Assembly (NCBI RefSeq): GCF_020733635.1
Contig: NZ_JAJFZL010000001.1
Coordinates: 4,092,001-4,156,000 of the forward strand
Length of the DNA: 64,000 bases
Reading direction: 5' to 3'
Origin: Nocardia spumae
GTDB taxonomy: Bacteria; Actinomycetota; Actinomycetes; Mycobacteriales; Mycobacteriaceae
Position numbers and translations under genes: made by a program. The stretch's first letter is position 1. The number at the start of each line of letters is the position of its first letter. This document shows positions 47,169-55,222 of the stretch, in pieces. The notes beneath the pieces are model-generated. The model did not search any database. It saw only the letters and a list, made by a program, of their open reading frames with translations, and was not told the origin of the DNA.

Positions 47169-48140
47169 CTATCGCACCGATGGGGTGAGCACGATTCGAC
47201 CGAAGACCTCGCCGGTTTCCATCTTCCGATGGGCCAGACCTGCCTGATCCAGGGAAAGTATGTCGTGCACAACCGCTTTCAGCTCGCCACGAACCGCGGC
47301 GGCGAACAGTTCGGCGGTAGCGGCGCGGCGCTCGGGCACGGGCACGGTGTCCGCGCTGAAGGTCGCGAACGACATCGACTTCCTGAAGGCCTCGACCATC
47401 GGTGCGCCGAAGTCCGCGGGTGGCATGCCTGCCATCGCACCGACGACCACCATGCGACCGTTCGGGTCGAGCCTGGTGAAAAAGGACGGCAGATCCGCGC
47501 CTGCGACGATGTCGATGATGACGTCGAAGCCCGCGGGAGCGTCCGGCGCGCCCTGGCCGAGCCGGTCGAGTACATCGGTCGCGCCCAGTTCACGCAGGCG
47601 TTCGCCACGCTCGGCCGAGGAGGTCGTGACCGCCACCGCACCGGCTCCTCCGCGCGCCGCGAGCTGGACCGCCATGACCCCGATGCCACCGGCCGCGCCG
47701 CGCACCAGCACCGAATCACCACGACCGAAATGGGCATGGCGCAGGGCGAAGTGCGCCACCACCGCCGAACTGCCGAGTGTCACCGCGTCGACCGGCGAGA
47801 GGGCCGCGGGGACGGGGACGAGAGTCTCGGCCGGTGCGACGGCCTGTTCGGCATAGCCGCCGCTCTCCCCGGTGAGCGCCCACACGCGCCGGCCGACCCA
47901 GGCGGTGTCGACGCCCTCTCCGACCCCGGTCACGATGCCCGCCACCTCGCTGCCGAGGATGCGACCGGGCGTGGCGCCGTACCCGGCCAGGGCGCCGCTT
48001 CGGATCAGGGCGTCGACACCGCCGACACCGATCGCCTCGGTGGTGATCAACACCTGCCCGGCCGCCGGACGCGGGCCGGCGAGGTCGGCGACCGCGAGCA
48101 CCTCGGGACCCCCGAACGCCTGGACCATCACTGCTTTCAC
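47169..48140 (-). CDS. Zinc-free MDR NADP-dependent oxidoreductase (quinone oxidoreductase-like)
   Basis: A 323-residue medium-chain dehydrogenase lacking the zinc-binding Cys/His set. The cofactor loop is RGAAGGIGVMAVQLA near residue 137, typical of quinone oxidoreductases that use NADPH. AGGGAG precedes GTG 48140; a longer in-frame start at 48173 is less likely. It is divergent from a TetR gene with a clear shared operator, so it is probably induced by a reactive or toxic compound that it reduces. Confidence 0.9.
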   Translation of the reverse strand: MKAVMVQAFGGPEVLAVADLAGPRPAAGQVLITTEAIGVGGVDALIRSGALAGYGATPGRILGSEVAGIVTGVGEGVDTAWVGRRVWALTGESGGYAEQAVAPAETLVPVPAALSPVDAVTLGSSAVVAHFALRHAHFGRGDSVLVRGAAGGIGVMAVQLAARGGAGAVAVTTSSAERGERLRELGATDVLDRLGQGAPDAPAGFDVIIDIVAGADLPSFFTRLDPNGRMVVVGAMAGMPPADFGAPMVEAFRKSMSFATFSADTVPVPERRAATAELFAAAVRGELKAVVHDILSLDQAGLAHRKMETGEVFGRIVLTPSVR

Positions 48141-48185
48141 TGGTATCTCCCTGTTCTTCTCGATGGGAACCAACCAGCGGAACGT

Positions 48186-48205
48186 AACGGACGCCCCCGT
48201 CCGTT
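48186..48205. promoter_or_regulatory. TetR operator between oxidoreductase and regulator
   Basis: AACGGACG-CCCC-CGTCCGTT is a perfect 8-base inverted repeat. It lies just upstream of a TAAAGT -10-like element (48210-48215) for the TetR gene. Confidence 0.7.
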
Positions 48206-48222
48206 TAGCTAAAGTGAGAGTG

Positions 48223-48885
48223 GTGACCGCTCATTTGCCTCACGCACTGCGTTCGGACGCACGTGACAATCGCGAACGGATCCTCGAGGCGGCTCGCACG
48301 GTATTCGTCAGCGCCGGCCTGGAGGTGCCACTGCGGGAGATCGCCCGGCGGGCCGGGGTCGGGCCCGCGACCCTCTACCGCCATTTCCCGACCAAGGAGA
48401 TGCTGGTTGCGGAGGCGTTCGTCGACCAGATGCTCGCCTGCCGGTCCATCGTGGACGAGGGACTGGCCGAACCGGATCCCTGGCAGGGATTCTGCCTGGC
48501 AGTCGAGAAGCTCTGCGAACTGCAAGCACGCGACCACGGCTTCACCGCGGCCTTCATGTCCGCCTTCCCTCACGCGCTGGATTTCGCCGCGATCCGCAGG
48601 TCATCGCTGACCGGCGCTGCCGAATTGATCCGCCGCGCCAAGGACGCCGGGCGCCTGTGCCCCGACATCGTGCTCGACGACCTCATTCTCATGATCATGG
48701 CCAACAACGGCATCGACGCGAGCACGCCGGCGGCGCGCATCGCGGCCTCCCGGCGCTTCGCCGCCCTCATGATCCAAGCGTTCCGGGCCTCCCCCGTGTC
48801 CGCACCGCTGCCGCCGGTGCCGCGTTTGATTCCCTCGGCACTTTCAGGGACTGCGACCGGGCCGCGCCGGGCCGGTGGCACGTAA
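48223..48885 (+). CDS. TetR family regulator of the oxidoreductase pair
   Basis: A 220-residue repressor. The helix-turn-helix is PLREIARRAGVGPATLYRHF at about residues 38-57, and the C-terminal region resembles the SbtR/TetR_C_25 class. GTG 48223 follows TAAAGT by 7 bases, so the gene is probably leaderless; GTGs at 48214 and 48220 are alternatives. The adjacent operator suggests autoregulation and control of the divergent oxidoreductase. Confidence 0.88.
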   Translation: MTAHLPHALRSDARDNRERILEAARTVFVSAGLEVPLREIARRAGVGPATLYRHFPTKEMLVAEAFVDQMLACRSIVDEGLAEPDPWQGFCLAVEKLCELQARDHGFTAAFMSAFPHALDFAAIRRSSLTGAAELIRRAKDAGRLCPDIVLDDLILMIMANNGIDASTPAARIAASRRFAALMIQAFRASPVSAPLPPVPRLIPSALSGTATGPRRAGGT

Positions 48886-48930
48886 AGCGTTCGCCGACAG
48901 GCCTTCTCGCCGGTCGCCCACGATGCTCAG

Positions 48931-49329
48931 CTATTCGGCGCTACGACTGGTGAAGTCGAAGGATCCGCCGTCGAGGCCCCAGGAGATGACCCGTTCGGGG
49001 TGGATTCGGATGACCGCGCGCTCCTGAGGCGGAAACGGTGGCTCCTGATCGTCGAGCGCCTCGGCCGTGCCGCGCACCTCGATGCCGCGGATCACGTACG
49101 GCTCCGATGAAACCTGCTGATCGACGACGAACGACACCCGGCTGCCCGCAACGACATTGCGATACTTCCGACTGGCACGCATCCGCATGCCGCCGATATC
49201 GATCGTGCCGTCGGCGTTCACCCGATAACCGGTCGGGTTGTTCTGCACGACGCCGTCGGGCGACACCGTGGCCAGCCGGCCTATCCCGGCCTCCGCGAGG
49301 AACTGCTGTTCATTGCTGGTGAAGGTCAT
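48931..49329 (-). CDS. PPOX-class F420-dependent oxidoreductase
   Basis: A 132-residue split-barrel protein. FLAEAGIGRLATVSPDGVVQ at about 10-29 and RMRASRKYRNV near 50 match the PPOX class F420 family (TIGR03618-like). A likely role is F420H2-dependent reduction of a small molecule. GAGGAG precedes the ATG. The promoter has a near-consensus -35/-10 pair overlapped by two palindromes, so expression appears tightly controlled though no regulator gene is adjacent. Confidence 0.85.
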   Translation of the reverse strand: MTFTSNEQQFLAEAGIGRLATVSPDGVVQNNPTGYRVNADGTIDIGGMRMRASRKYRNVVAGSRVSFVVDQQVSSEPYVIRGIEVRGTAEALDDQEPPFPPQERAVIRIHPERVISWGLDGGSFDFTSRSAE

Positions 49330-49411
49330 GTCGGTTACTCCTCGGTGGTTTCGATATCGGACGCGCCCCGGCGATCAGCCGGAATCTCCAGCGCCGCTAG
49401 CAACTGGAGCA

Positions 49412-49451
49412 ACGGTAGCATTTCATCGCTACCTTGTCTAGCGCTGCTAGA
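49412..49451 (-). promoter_or_regulatory. Promoter with two palindromes upstream of the PPOX gene
   Basis: On the minus strand TAGACA (49440-49435), 17 bases, TACCGT (49417-49412) form a good promoter. The dyad GGTAGC-N8-GCTACC (49414-49433) covers the spacer and -10. The dyad TCTAGC-GCT-GCTAGA (49437-49451) overlaps the -35. A further GCTAGC lies at 49396-49401. Confidence 0.65.
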
Positions 49452-49606
49452 TTTCATCCGATCGCCCGAGTATCCGTCCGGCACCCCATATTTCGGCGCG
49501 CCCCCACCCGCACGTCTCTCCCGGCACCCCTCGAAGGACAGGCCGACAGGCGCTGAAGCACCCGAAATACGCACCCGATCCGGTGTCGACGGAGTTTGAT
49601 GGTGGT

Positions 49607-50125
49607 ATGGACGGCACGACATCGAGGTCGGCGAATCCGATGGCGGGAACCGCTGCGCGAGTCGGCGGAGCGGCGGGGCGCATGCTGGGGTTCGGGTTGG
49701 GCGTGGCCCGGCAGGTACCCGGCGTCGAGCCGGTGCTCGCGGAACTCGGACAGCGCGCCGCCGACACCCGAGGCGCCGTCGACGACCTCACCGCGCGGGT
49801 ACTGGGTGGCGTGATTCGCCGGATCGTGCAGACCGCGCTCGACGCCGTCGATCTCACGGCGATCGTCGTCGACAATGTGGATCTCGATGCCGTGGCCGAA
49901 CGGATCGATGTCGACAAGATCATCCACCGGGTCGACCTGGTCGCGCTGGCCGACACCGTGATCGAGGGCGTCGACCTGCCCCGGATCATCCGGGAATCCA
50001 CCGACTCGATGTCCGCGGAGGCGGTTCTGGGCATCCGAAGCCAGGGGATGCACGCGGACGACGCCGTCGCGGGTTTCGTCGGGAAGGTGCTCGGGCGGGC
50101 CCGGCCCGGATCGGGCACGGAGTGA
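49607..50125 (+). CDS. Hypothetical protein with VDL-repeat helices, partner of RDD protein
   Basis: A 172-residue protein of unknown function. After a Gly/Ala-rich start comes a run of imperfect 10-12-residue repeats beginning VDL or VDx: VDLTAIVVDN, VDLDAVAERI, VDKIIHR, VDLVALADTVIEG, VDLPRIIRES. These predict short amphipathic helices. The stop overlaps the start of the RDD membrane protein (GTGA), so the two are co-translated and may form a complex at the membrane. The start could also be GTG 49583. Confidence 0.65.
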   Translation: MDGTTSRSANPMAGTAARVGGAAGRMLGFGLGVARQVPGVEPVLAELGQRAADTRGAVDDLTARVLGGVIRRIVQTALDAVDLTAIVVDNVDLDAVAERIDVDKIIHRVDLVALADTVIEGVDLPRIIRESTDSMSAEAVLGIRSQGMHADDAVAGFVGKVLGRARPGSGTE

Positions 50126-50574
50126 GTAGCCCCGCCCACCGTCCCGCAGGCATCGTGACCCGCTCGATCGCATCGGGGATCGATGTCGCCGTCGTCCTGG
50201 CGATCATGGCCGCGATCTACGTGGGCCTGGCGTTCGCCCGGCTGCTGTTCTCACCGCAGGACTTCAGGTGGCCGGATGCGGGGGCGGTCCTGTCGATGGG
50301 GATATTTCTGACGGTCTCGGTGCTGTACCTCACCGGATGCTGGGCCGTGAGCGGACGCACCGTCGGCGCGGTGTTGATGGGGCTCCGGTTGGTGACCCGC
50401 CACGGCGAACTCATGGGATGGCCGCGGGCGCTGGTGCGGGCGGTGCTCTGTGTCATGTTCGCGTTCGGATTGCTCTGGGTGGTGGTCGATTCACACCGCC
50501 ACTCGCTACAGGACATCCTCCTGCGCACCACCGTCGTCTACGACTGGCATCCGGAGCCCTATCCACGAGTGTAG
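50122..50574 (+). CDS. RDD family membrane protein
   Basis: A 150-residue protein with three predicted helices. It carries the RDD signature: an N-terminal R-S-I-A-S-G-I-D before helix one, GCWAVSGRTVGAVLMGLRLV after helix two, and DSHRHSLQDILLRTTVVYDW at the C-terminus. RDD proteins are small membrane proteins, some implicated in ion transport; the role here is unknown. Translation is coupled to the VDL-repeat protein. Confidence 0.88.
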   Translation: MSSPAHRPAGIVTRSIASGIDVAVVLAIMAAIYVGLAFARLLFSPQDFRWPDAGAVLSMGIFLTVSVLYLTGCWAVSGRTVGAVLMGLRLVTRHGELMGWPRALVRAVLCVMFAFGLLWVVVDSHRHSLQDILLRTTVVYDWHPEPYPRV

Positions 50575-50712
50575 GGTCCGAGGCCGCGCGGACACCGTCG
50601 GGTTCGCCGGTGATGCTCGCCGTCGTCGTGGCGGATCGGGAGACGGCGAGCAAGGTCCCACCCACCGGAAACCCCTGTTCCGCACCGGGTTCGACCGCGC
50701 GAAGATGGAGGT

Positions 50713-51180
50713 GTGGAACCCACGGACCGCCTTGCCCTGACTGTGCTCACGGCGCGCTACGCGCAGGCCGTCGACCGCCGGGACGCCACCGCTCTGGCAG
50801 CGCTGTTCACCCCGGATGCGGAACTCGTGTTGCCACCGGTCCTGAACGGGACGGATGCCATGAGCGTGCTGACAGGACGGGAGGCGCTGGTTTCCGCGGT
50901 GATCGACGCGGTGTCCCGCTATCGCGCCACCCGGCACGTCGTGGAACAGCAGGTGCTCGAGACGATTTCGCGCGACCGCGCGCGGGGTGAGACCTACTGC
51001 ACGGCACACCACATCCATCGACGCGGCGACGAGTACCGGGACAGGCGAGTCGCCCTCCGGTACCGGGACGATTTCGCGCGGACCGCGGACGCCTGGTTGT
51101 TCTCCCGCCGCGAACTCGTGGTGGATTTCACCGAGCACGTACCGGTGACCGTGCCCGCCGCTCACGACCCCGAGGTCTGA
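50713..51180 (+). CDS. SnoaL-like NTF2-fold protein
   Basis: A 155-residue protein of the SnoaL_4 type: a helix ARYAQAVDRRDATALAALF, a PDAELVLP loop, RATRHVVEQQVLETISRD and DAWLFSRRELVVDF near the end. Related proteins are hydratases, isomerases or ring-hydroxylating accessory subunits. The GTG start at 50713 overlaps a GGAGG site closely, so the exact start is uncertain. Confidence 0.75.
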   Translation: MEPTDRLALTVLTARYAQAVDRRDATALAALFTPDAELVLPPVLNGTDAMSVLTGREALVSAVIDAVSRYRATRHVVEQQVLETISRDRARGETYCTAHHIHRRGDEYRDRRVALRYRDDFARTADAWLFSRRELVVDFTEHVPVTVPAAHDPEV

Positions 51181-51210
51181 CAGCGCAGTCTCGAGCGCCC
51201 TCCTCAGCGA

Positions 51211-51301
51211 TCTGAATCGTTCCAGTTCAGACGCGTGAACACTTCATTTCATAGTGATTGCCGAAATGTAGCCATGGCCTCTCTCGTGTGCAAAGATTGC
51301 A
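51211..51301 (+). promoter_or_regulatory. Promoter region of the coiled-coil gene with two small dyads
   Basis: This stretch is AT-richer than its surroundings. TCTGAA-N9-TTCAGA lies at 51211-51231 and TGCAA-AGA-TTGCA at 51289-51301. No clear -10/-35 pair could be chosen. Confidence 0.3.
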
Positions 51302-51362
51302 TCTGCTTCACGGTTCGCTCCATTCACTCGAGTTCCATTCACATCACTGGAAGGAAGCTCAG

Positions 51363-51884
51363 ATGGCGCAAGACAGCACTGCTACGGCAACCCGGAACGG
51401 CCTTCGTGACTCCCAGGATATGGACGGCATGCGGTCGGGCCTGGATGCCATGCGGTCGGGTCTGGACGAATTGCGACAGGAAGCACAGAGCGCTCGCCAG
51501 TACGCCCAGCAGGCACAGAACCTCGCTCGGCAGGCGCAGCAGCAGTCGCGGCAGGTGGTCCATCAGGCCCAGTCCGCGCAGAACGACGCCAACCAGGCCA
51601 ACCAGCAGGCCCAACAGGCCCGCCAGCAGGCGATGCAGGCCCAGAACCAGGCGCAACAGGCCCAAAGCGAGGCCGACCGGGCACAGAATCAGGCCCAGCA
51701 GGCACAGGGTGAGTCCAACCAGGCCAACCAGCGGGCGCAGGCGGCCCAGGATCAGGCCGAGCAGGCGGCCCAGCTGGCCCAGCAGGCCGAGGATCAGGCC
51801 ACCCGCGCGCAGGATCGCGCGATGCAGTGGGAACTGCAGATGCACCAGATGCGCCAGCAGGTCCGCCAGATGCAGCCGAACTGA
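51363..51884 (+). CDS. Gln/Ala-rich coiled-coil protein of unknown function
   Basis: A 173-residue protein with almost no residues other than Gln, Ala, Arg, Asn, Asp and Glu from 35 to 160. An opening repeat (MRSGLDA, MRSGLDE) leads into a long series of AQQAQ- and QAQNQAQQ-like units, predicting one continuous, alanine-packed helix of about 130 residues. There is no Cys, signal peptide or membrane helix. GGAAGGAAG precedes the ATG. The gene is isolated, with its own AT-rich leader. Function unknown; a filament, spacer or scaffold is possible. The matching minus-strand frame is an antisense artefact of the repeats. Confidence 0.7.
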   Translation: MAQDSTATATRNGLRDSQDMDGMRSGLDAMRSGLDELRQEAQSARQYAQQAQNLARQAQQQSRQVVHQAQSAQNDANQANQQAQQARQQAMQAQNQAQQAQSEADRAQNQAQQAQGESNQANQRAQAAQDQAEQAAQLAQQAEDQATRAQDRAMQWELQMHQMRQQVRQMQPN

Positions 51885-52007
51885 TCGACCCCGCGGTGAC
51901 GTCCCGGCATCGGGAACACCGCACAGCGTCCGGAAGCCCGGAGTCCACCGACTCCGGGCTTCCGCCCGTCGGACCCGCGATGCCCCGAATCGATTGCCGA
52001 TAGTTTG

Positions 52008-52561
52008 CTATACGAAGAGAGAATCCAGCCGGTTCACCGCGACCTTCGCCACGTCGTAGTACACCGAGATCCGATACCGGTCGGCGTTGAAGTCGGCCGT
52101 GCCATCGGTCATCTCCACCAACAGCCCTCCAGGCCGGTCGAGCATGAGCGGCAACAGGTGGTGCGAGGTGATCAGATGGGTGTCGATCGCCAGCCGCAGA
52201 ATCCTCAGTCCGGTGTCGAGGTCGTGGTCCCAGATCGGCGTATTCCACGTCGCCGGAGGGCCTTTGAGAACTTCTGCGCCCCATATGTCGTTGACCGAAC
52301 GTCGAGGTGACCGTAGTCGGCGCGCAGCCGCTCGGCCAGCCGCCCCACCTGCCGCGCGTCCAGATGATCGACCTGGACCGCGACGCCCACCCCGCCCAGC
52401 CGGTTCACCAGTTCGGCGGTCTCTTCGATGGTCTCGGGGCGGTCGTAATCCGACCGTATCGAAGGATCGGGATGGCTGCTGCTCCGCCCGGTGCACACGA
52501 CCGTCGCCCCGGCCACCACCGCGATCTTGTCACGAAGTGCGTCACGATCCGGCGACCACAT
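52008..52561 (-). pseudogene. Decayed short-chain dehydrogenase (SDR) gene
   Basis: Two overlapping minus-strand frames together spell an SDR. From 52561 the start reads DRDALRDKIAVVAGATVVCT, where the glycine-rich TGxxxGxG loop is missing (GAT runs straight into VVCTG, as if a segment between two GAT codons had been deleted). The frame breaks after GHLDV, and VNDIWGAEVLKG continues in another frame. This runs to VYYDVAKVAVNRL, the active-site Y-x3-K helix, then stops at 52008, losing the C-terminal third. At least three lesions make it non-functional. Confidence 0.8.
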
Positions 52562-52603
52562 GATCGGATTCTCTCAGGTCGCCGGGCGCCCGCGCTGCCG
52601 AAT

Positions 52604-53647
52604 TCACGGTAGGGCGATGACGGCGAGCAGCACGATCAGCAAGGAGACCGCGACGGTGATGTGGCTGCGCCGGTAGTGGGTCGCCAGTACGGCGACGAAC
52701 TCGCGCAGGAAGGCCGCGGGCAGGAAGTAGGCAGCGGTCCGCGCTCCCAGGACCTGGGCGTCGATACCGAGGCGACGGGTGAGCGCCGCCGTGCGCAGCA
52801 CATGAAAGTTGCTGGTGACCACCGTGATTCGCAGATCCTGCGGAGCCGCGCCGCGATGGTTCAGTTCCCGCAGGCAGTTGCGCAGATTCTCGGCGGTGTT
52901 GCGCGAGTGCCGTTCTCGGACGATGACCTGTCCGGGCACTCCGCGGCGGGTCAGATAGCGAGCCATGGCGTCGGCCTCGGTCGTCGCCTCATCGGGCCCC
53001 TGCCCGCCGCAGGTGACCAGGACCGGATGGCGCCCGGACCTCACCGCCGTGCGGTAGGCGTCGATGCCGCGGTCGAGCCGCGCGGCCAGCAACGGAGTGA
53101 CCGACCGGCGATTCAGGCCACATCCCAGGATCACGACGGCATCGGCTTCGGGACGTGCCGCCAGACTTCCGTAGATCAGGGCGTAGCCGCCGAATGCGAT
53201 CAGATGCGTGACGAAGTAGACCCCGATGGCGGTGGCCGGGACGATCAGCCGGGTGGCCCAACTCGGAATATCCGGACCGGTTCCGGCCGTCACGGCCGCG
53301 GAAACCGCGCCGACCAAGCCGACGCCGGCGACCACCGGCAACGCGGTGATCGCCGCGACTCCCTCTCGAGACATCAGCCCGATCCCGTTGACCAGCAACG
53401 CGATACCGATCGCGGCGGGCGGAACGGCCAGCACCGCGATCAGGCCGAGCTGCGAGGGCATGCCCGGGAACAATCGGACGATCACGGTCGCGCATCCCGC
53501 ACCCAGCATCGTGACCGCGGCCAACAGTACGAAGCCCGAGGAGATCCGGCGCGGCTCCCGCGCCACTCGGATCGCACCGACGAACGCCAGGACGAGCCCG
53601 GCGGCCATCGAGACCCCGCCGATCGACAGGTACGCCATTGTCTGCAT
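52604..53647 (-). CDS. YdcF family (DUF218) membrane protein
   Basis: A 347-residue protein with an N-terminal block of about five helices (1-175) and a C-terminal DUF218 domain: AVVILGCGLNRRSVTPLLAARLD, VLVTCGGQGPDEATTEADAMARY and VVTSNFHVLRTAAL. The last residues form a further helix. DUF218/YdcF proteins (relatives of ElyC/SanA) are tied to envelope glycan metabolism. GAGGGAG supports ATG 53647; the open frame extends to 53818 without a better site. Confidence 0.88.
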   Translation of the reverse strand: MQTMAYLSIGGVSMAAGLVLAFVGAIRVAREPRRISSGFVLLAAVTMLGAGCATVIVRLFPGMPSQLGLIAVLAVPPAAIGIALLVNGIGLMSREGVAAITALPVVAGVGLVGAVSAAVTAGTGPDIPSWATRLIVPATAIGVYFVTHLIAFGGYALIYGSLAARPEADAVVILGCGLNRRSVTPLLAARLDRGIDAYRTAVRSGRHPVLVTCGGQGPDEATTEADAMARYLTRRGVPGQVIVRERHSRNTAENLRNCLRELNHRGAAPQDLRITVVTSNFHVLRTAALTRRLGIDAQVLGARTAAYFLPAAFLREFVAVLATHYRRSHITVAVSLLIVLLAVIALP

Positions 53648-53953
53648 CCGCCCGCGACTCCCTCTGGCCACCGTCAGGCCTTCTCGCCGAAGCACTCCCG
53701 ACGTCGTCGGTGCGGCGAAGGATCCGCGGCGACCGGCCGACGTATCGACGTATTCCCCTTCCGGCATCGCGGAAACACCCGCTCCGGCACACAGATCCGC
53801 GGAAGGCGACCGCGACATCGCGGTCGTGGGTTCGGACGACTGGGGCGTGGAGCGCGGCGGACGGAATCTACGATTTCTTCTATACCGGGGCGCCGCTGAA
53901 ATTCACCCGGGGCGTGGGATCCCCGATCAATCCGCTGACAATTCGGTAAGGCA
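53648..53953 (+). other. Gene-free stretch with a possible coding remnant
   Basis: Between the YdcF start and the kshA leader there is no convincing gene. From about 53859 to a TAA at 53947-53949 a plus-strand frame reads DGIYDFFYTGAPLKFTRGVG and then SPINPLTIR with fairly high third-position GC. It may be the tail of a lost gene. I cannot assign a family. Confidence 0.25.
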
Positions 53954-54000
53954 TTCCAGCCAGTGAAATCGGCTGCGATACAACCGTGTTCGCGGTGTTA

Positions 54001-54071
54001 GAACGAATATGTGGTGGAAGCTGTCCGCGACGGCGCGGATATACAGCCCGCTTCCACCACATATTTCGTTC
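54001..54071. repeat. Long inverted repeat in the kshA leader
   Basis: Arms of 21 bases at 54001-54021 and 54050-54071 pair perfectly except for one bulged T; the core is ATATGTGGTGGAAGC. The 28-base loop contains a second stem, TCCGCG-ACGG-CGCGGA (54024-54039). It ends 14 bases before kshA, just before its ribosome-binding site. It could be an attenuator, an operator or a relic of a mobile element. Confidence 0.7.
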
Positions 54072-54085
54072 GAAGGACGGTGGAC

Positions 54086-55222
54086 ATGACAACGGTGCAC
54101 GACGAGGTTCGCCAGATCGAGGCCGAGACGGTGCCGGCACGGTTCGCACGCGGCTGGCACTGCCTGGGCCTGCTCAGGGACTTCTCCGACGGCCGACCGC
54201 ATTCGATCCAGGCCTTCGGCACCAAGCTGGTGGTCTTTCGCGGTGCGGACGGCCGGGTCAGCGTGCTCGACGCGTTCTGCCGGCACATGGGTGGCGATCT
54301 GTCCGACGGGCAGGTCAAGGGTAACGAGATCGCCTGCCCCTTCCACGACTGGCGCTGGGGCGGGGACGGGCGCTGCAAGCAGATCCCCTACGGCCGGCGG
54401 GTGCCGCCACTGGCGCGTACCAGGGCCTGGACGACGCTCGAACAGGACGGCATGCTGTTCGTCTGGAACGATCCGGAGGGCCACCCGCCGCCGGCCGAGG
54501 TGACCATTCCGCGCATCGAGGGCGCGGGCGCGGACAACTGGACCGAGTGGCACTGGTACACCACGATCGTCAACACCAACTGCCGCGAAATCATCGACAA
54601 CGTCGTGGATATGGCGCACTTCTTCTACATCCACGGATCGCTGCCGACCTATTTCAAGAATGTCTTCGAAGGAACGGTGGCAACCCAGTACTTCGAAAGC
54701 GGCGCCCGCGCCGACCTCCCCGGACCGGTCGGTCAGCCGCAGTTGCTCGGAACCTCGTCGGTCGCTTCATACTACGGGCCCTCGTTCATGATCGACGACC
54801 TCGTCTATCACTACGAGCACGGCGACTACAAGACCGTGCTGCTCAACTGCCACTATCCGATCGACGCGAATTCGTTCGTCCTGCAATACGGCATCATCGT
54901 CGAGAAGTCCGACACGCTGCCCGAGGATCAGGCGATGGCCACCGCCGTCGCACTCGGGGACTGGGTCAAGATCGGCTTCGAGCAGGACGTCGCGATCTGG
55001 AAGAGCAAGGCTCGCATCGACAATCCGCTGCTGTGCGAGGAGGACGGCCCGGTCTATCAACTGCGCCGCTGGTATCAGCAGTTCTACGTCGATGTCGCCG
55101 ACGTGGCCCCGGAGATGGTCGACAGGTTCGAATTCGAACTCGACACCACCCGACCGCTGGCCGCCTGGAATGCCGAGGTCACCGAGAACGTGGCCCGCAA
55201 AGCCGCGGAGGCGACCTCATGA
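54086..55222 (+). CDS. kshA: 3-ketosteroid 9-alpha-hydroxylase, Rieske oxygenase subunit KshA
   Basis: A 378-residue Rieske non-heme iron oxygenase. The [2Fe-2S] ligands are Cys65/His67 (FCRHMGGDL) and Cys84/His87 (CPFHDW). The mononuclear iron His pair lies in NVVDMAHFFYIHG (His178, His183), with an Asp in the C-terminal half. With KshB it hydroxylates C9 of androstenedione or androstadienedione, which together with KstD opens ring B. GAAGGACGG precedes ATG 54086. It is followed by an overlapping small Cys-rich protein. Confidence 0.95.
   Translation: MTTVHDEVRQIEAETVPARFARGWHCLGLLRDFSDGRPHSIQAFGTKLVVFRGADGRVSVLDAFCRHMGGDLSDGQVKGNEIACPFHDWRWGGDGRCKQIPYGRRVPPLARTRAWTTLEQDGMLFVWNDPEGHPPPAEVTIPRIEGAGADNWTEWHWYTTIVNTNCREIIDNVVDMAHFFYIHGSLPTYFKNVFEGTVATQYFESGARADLPGPVGQPQLLGTSSVASYYGPSFMIDDLVYHYEHGDYKTVLLNCHYPIDANSFVLQYGIIVEKSDTLPEDQAMATAVALGDWVKIGFEQDVAIWKSKARIDNPLLCEEDGPVYQLRRWYQQFYVDVADVAPEMVDRFEFELDTTRPLAAWNAEVTENVARKAAEATS

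Noticed and set aside
51339..51845. Leu/Gly-rich minus-strand frame opposite the coiled-coil gene
   Set aside because: It looks like a hydrophobic protein only because CAG/GCC repeats read CTG/GGC on the other strand; no ribosome-binding site.
51363..51884. Repeats of the coiled-coil gene as a CRISPR or satellite array
   Set aside because: Units vary, follow codon phase and encode a continuous protein; there are no uniform spacers.
54001..54071. Insertion sequence ends
   Set aside because: The arms enclose only 28 bases and no transposase is nearby, so at most a miniature relic; kept as an inverted repeat.
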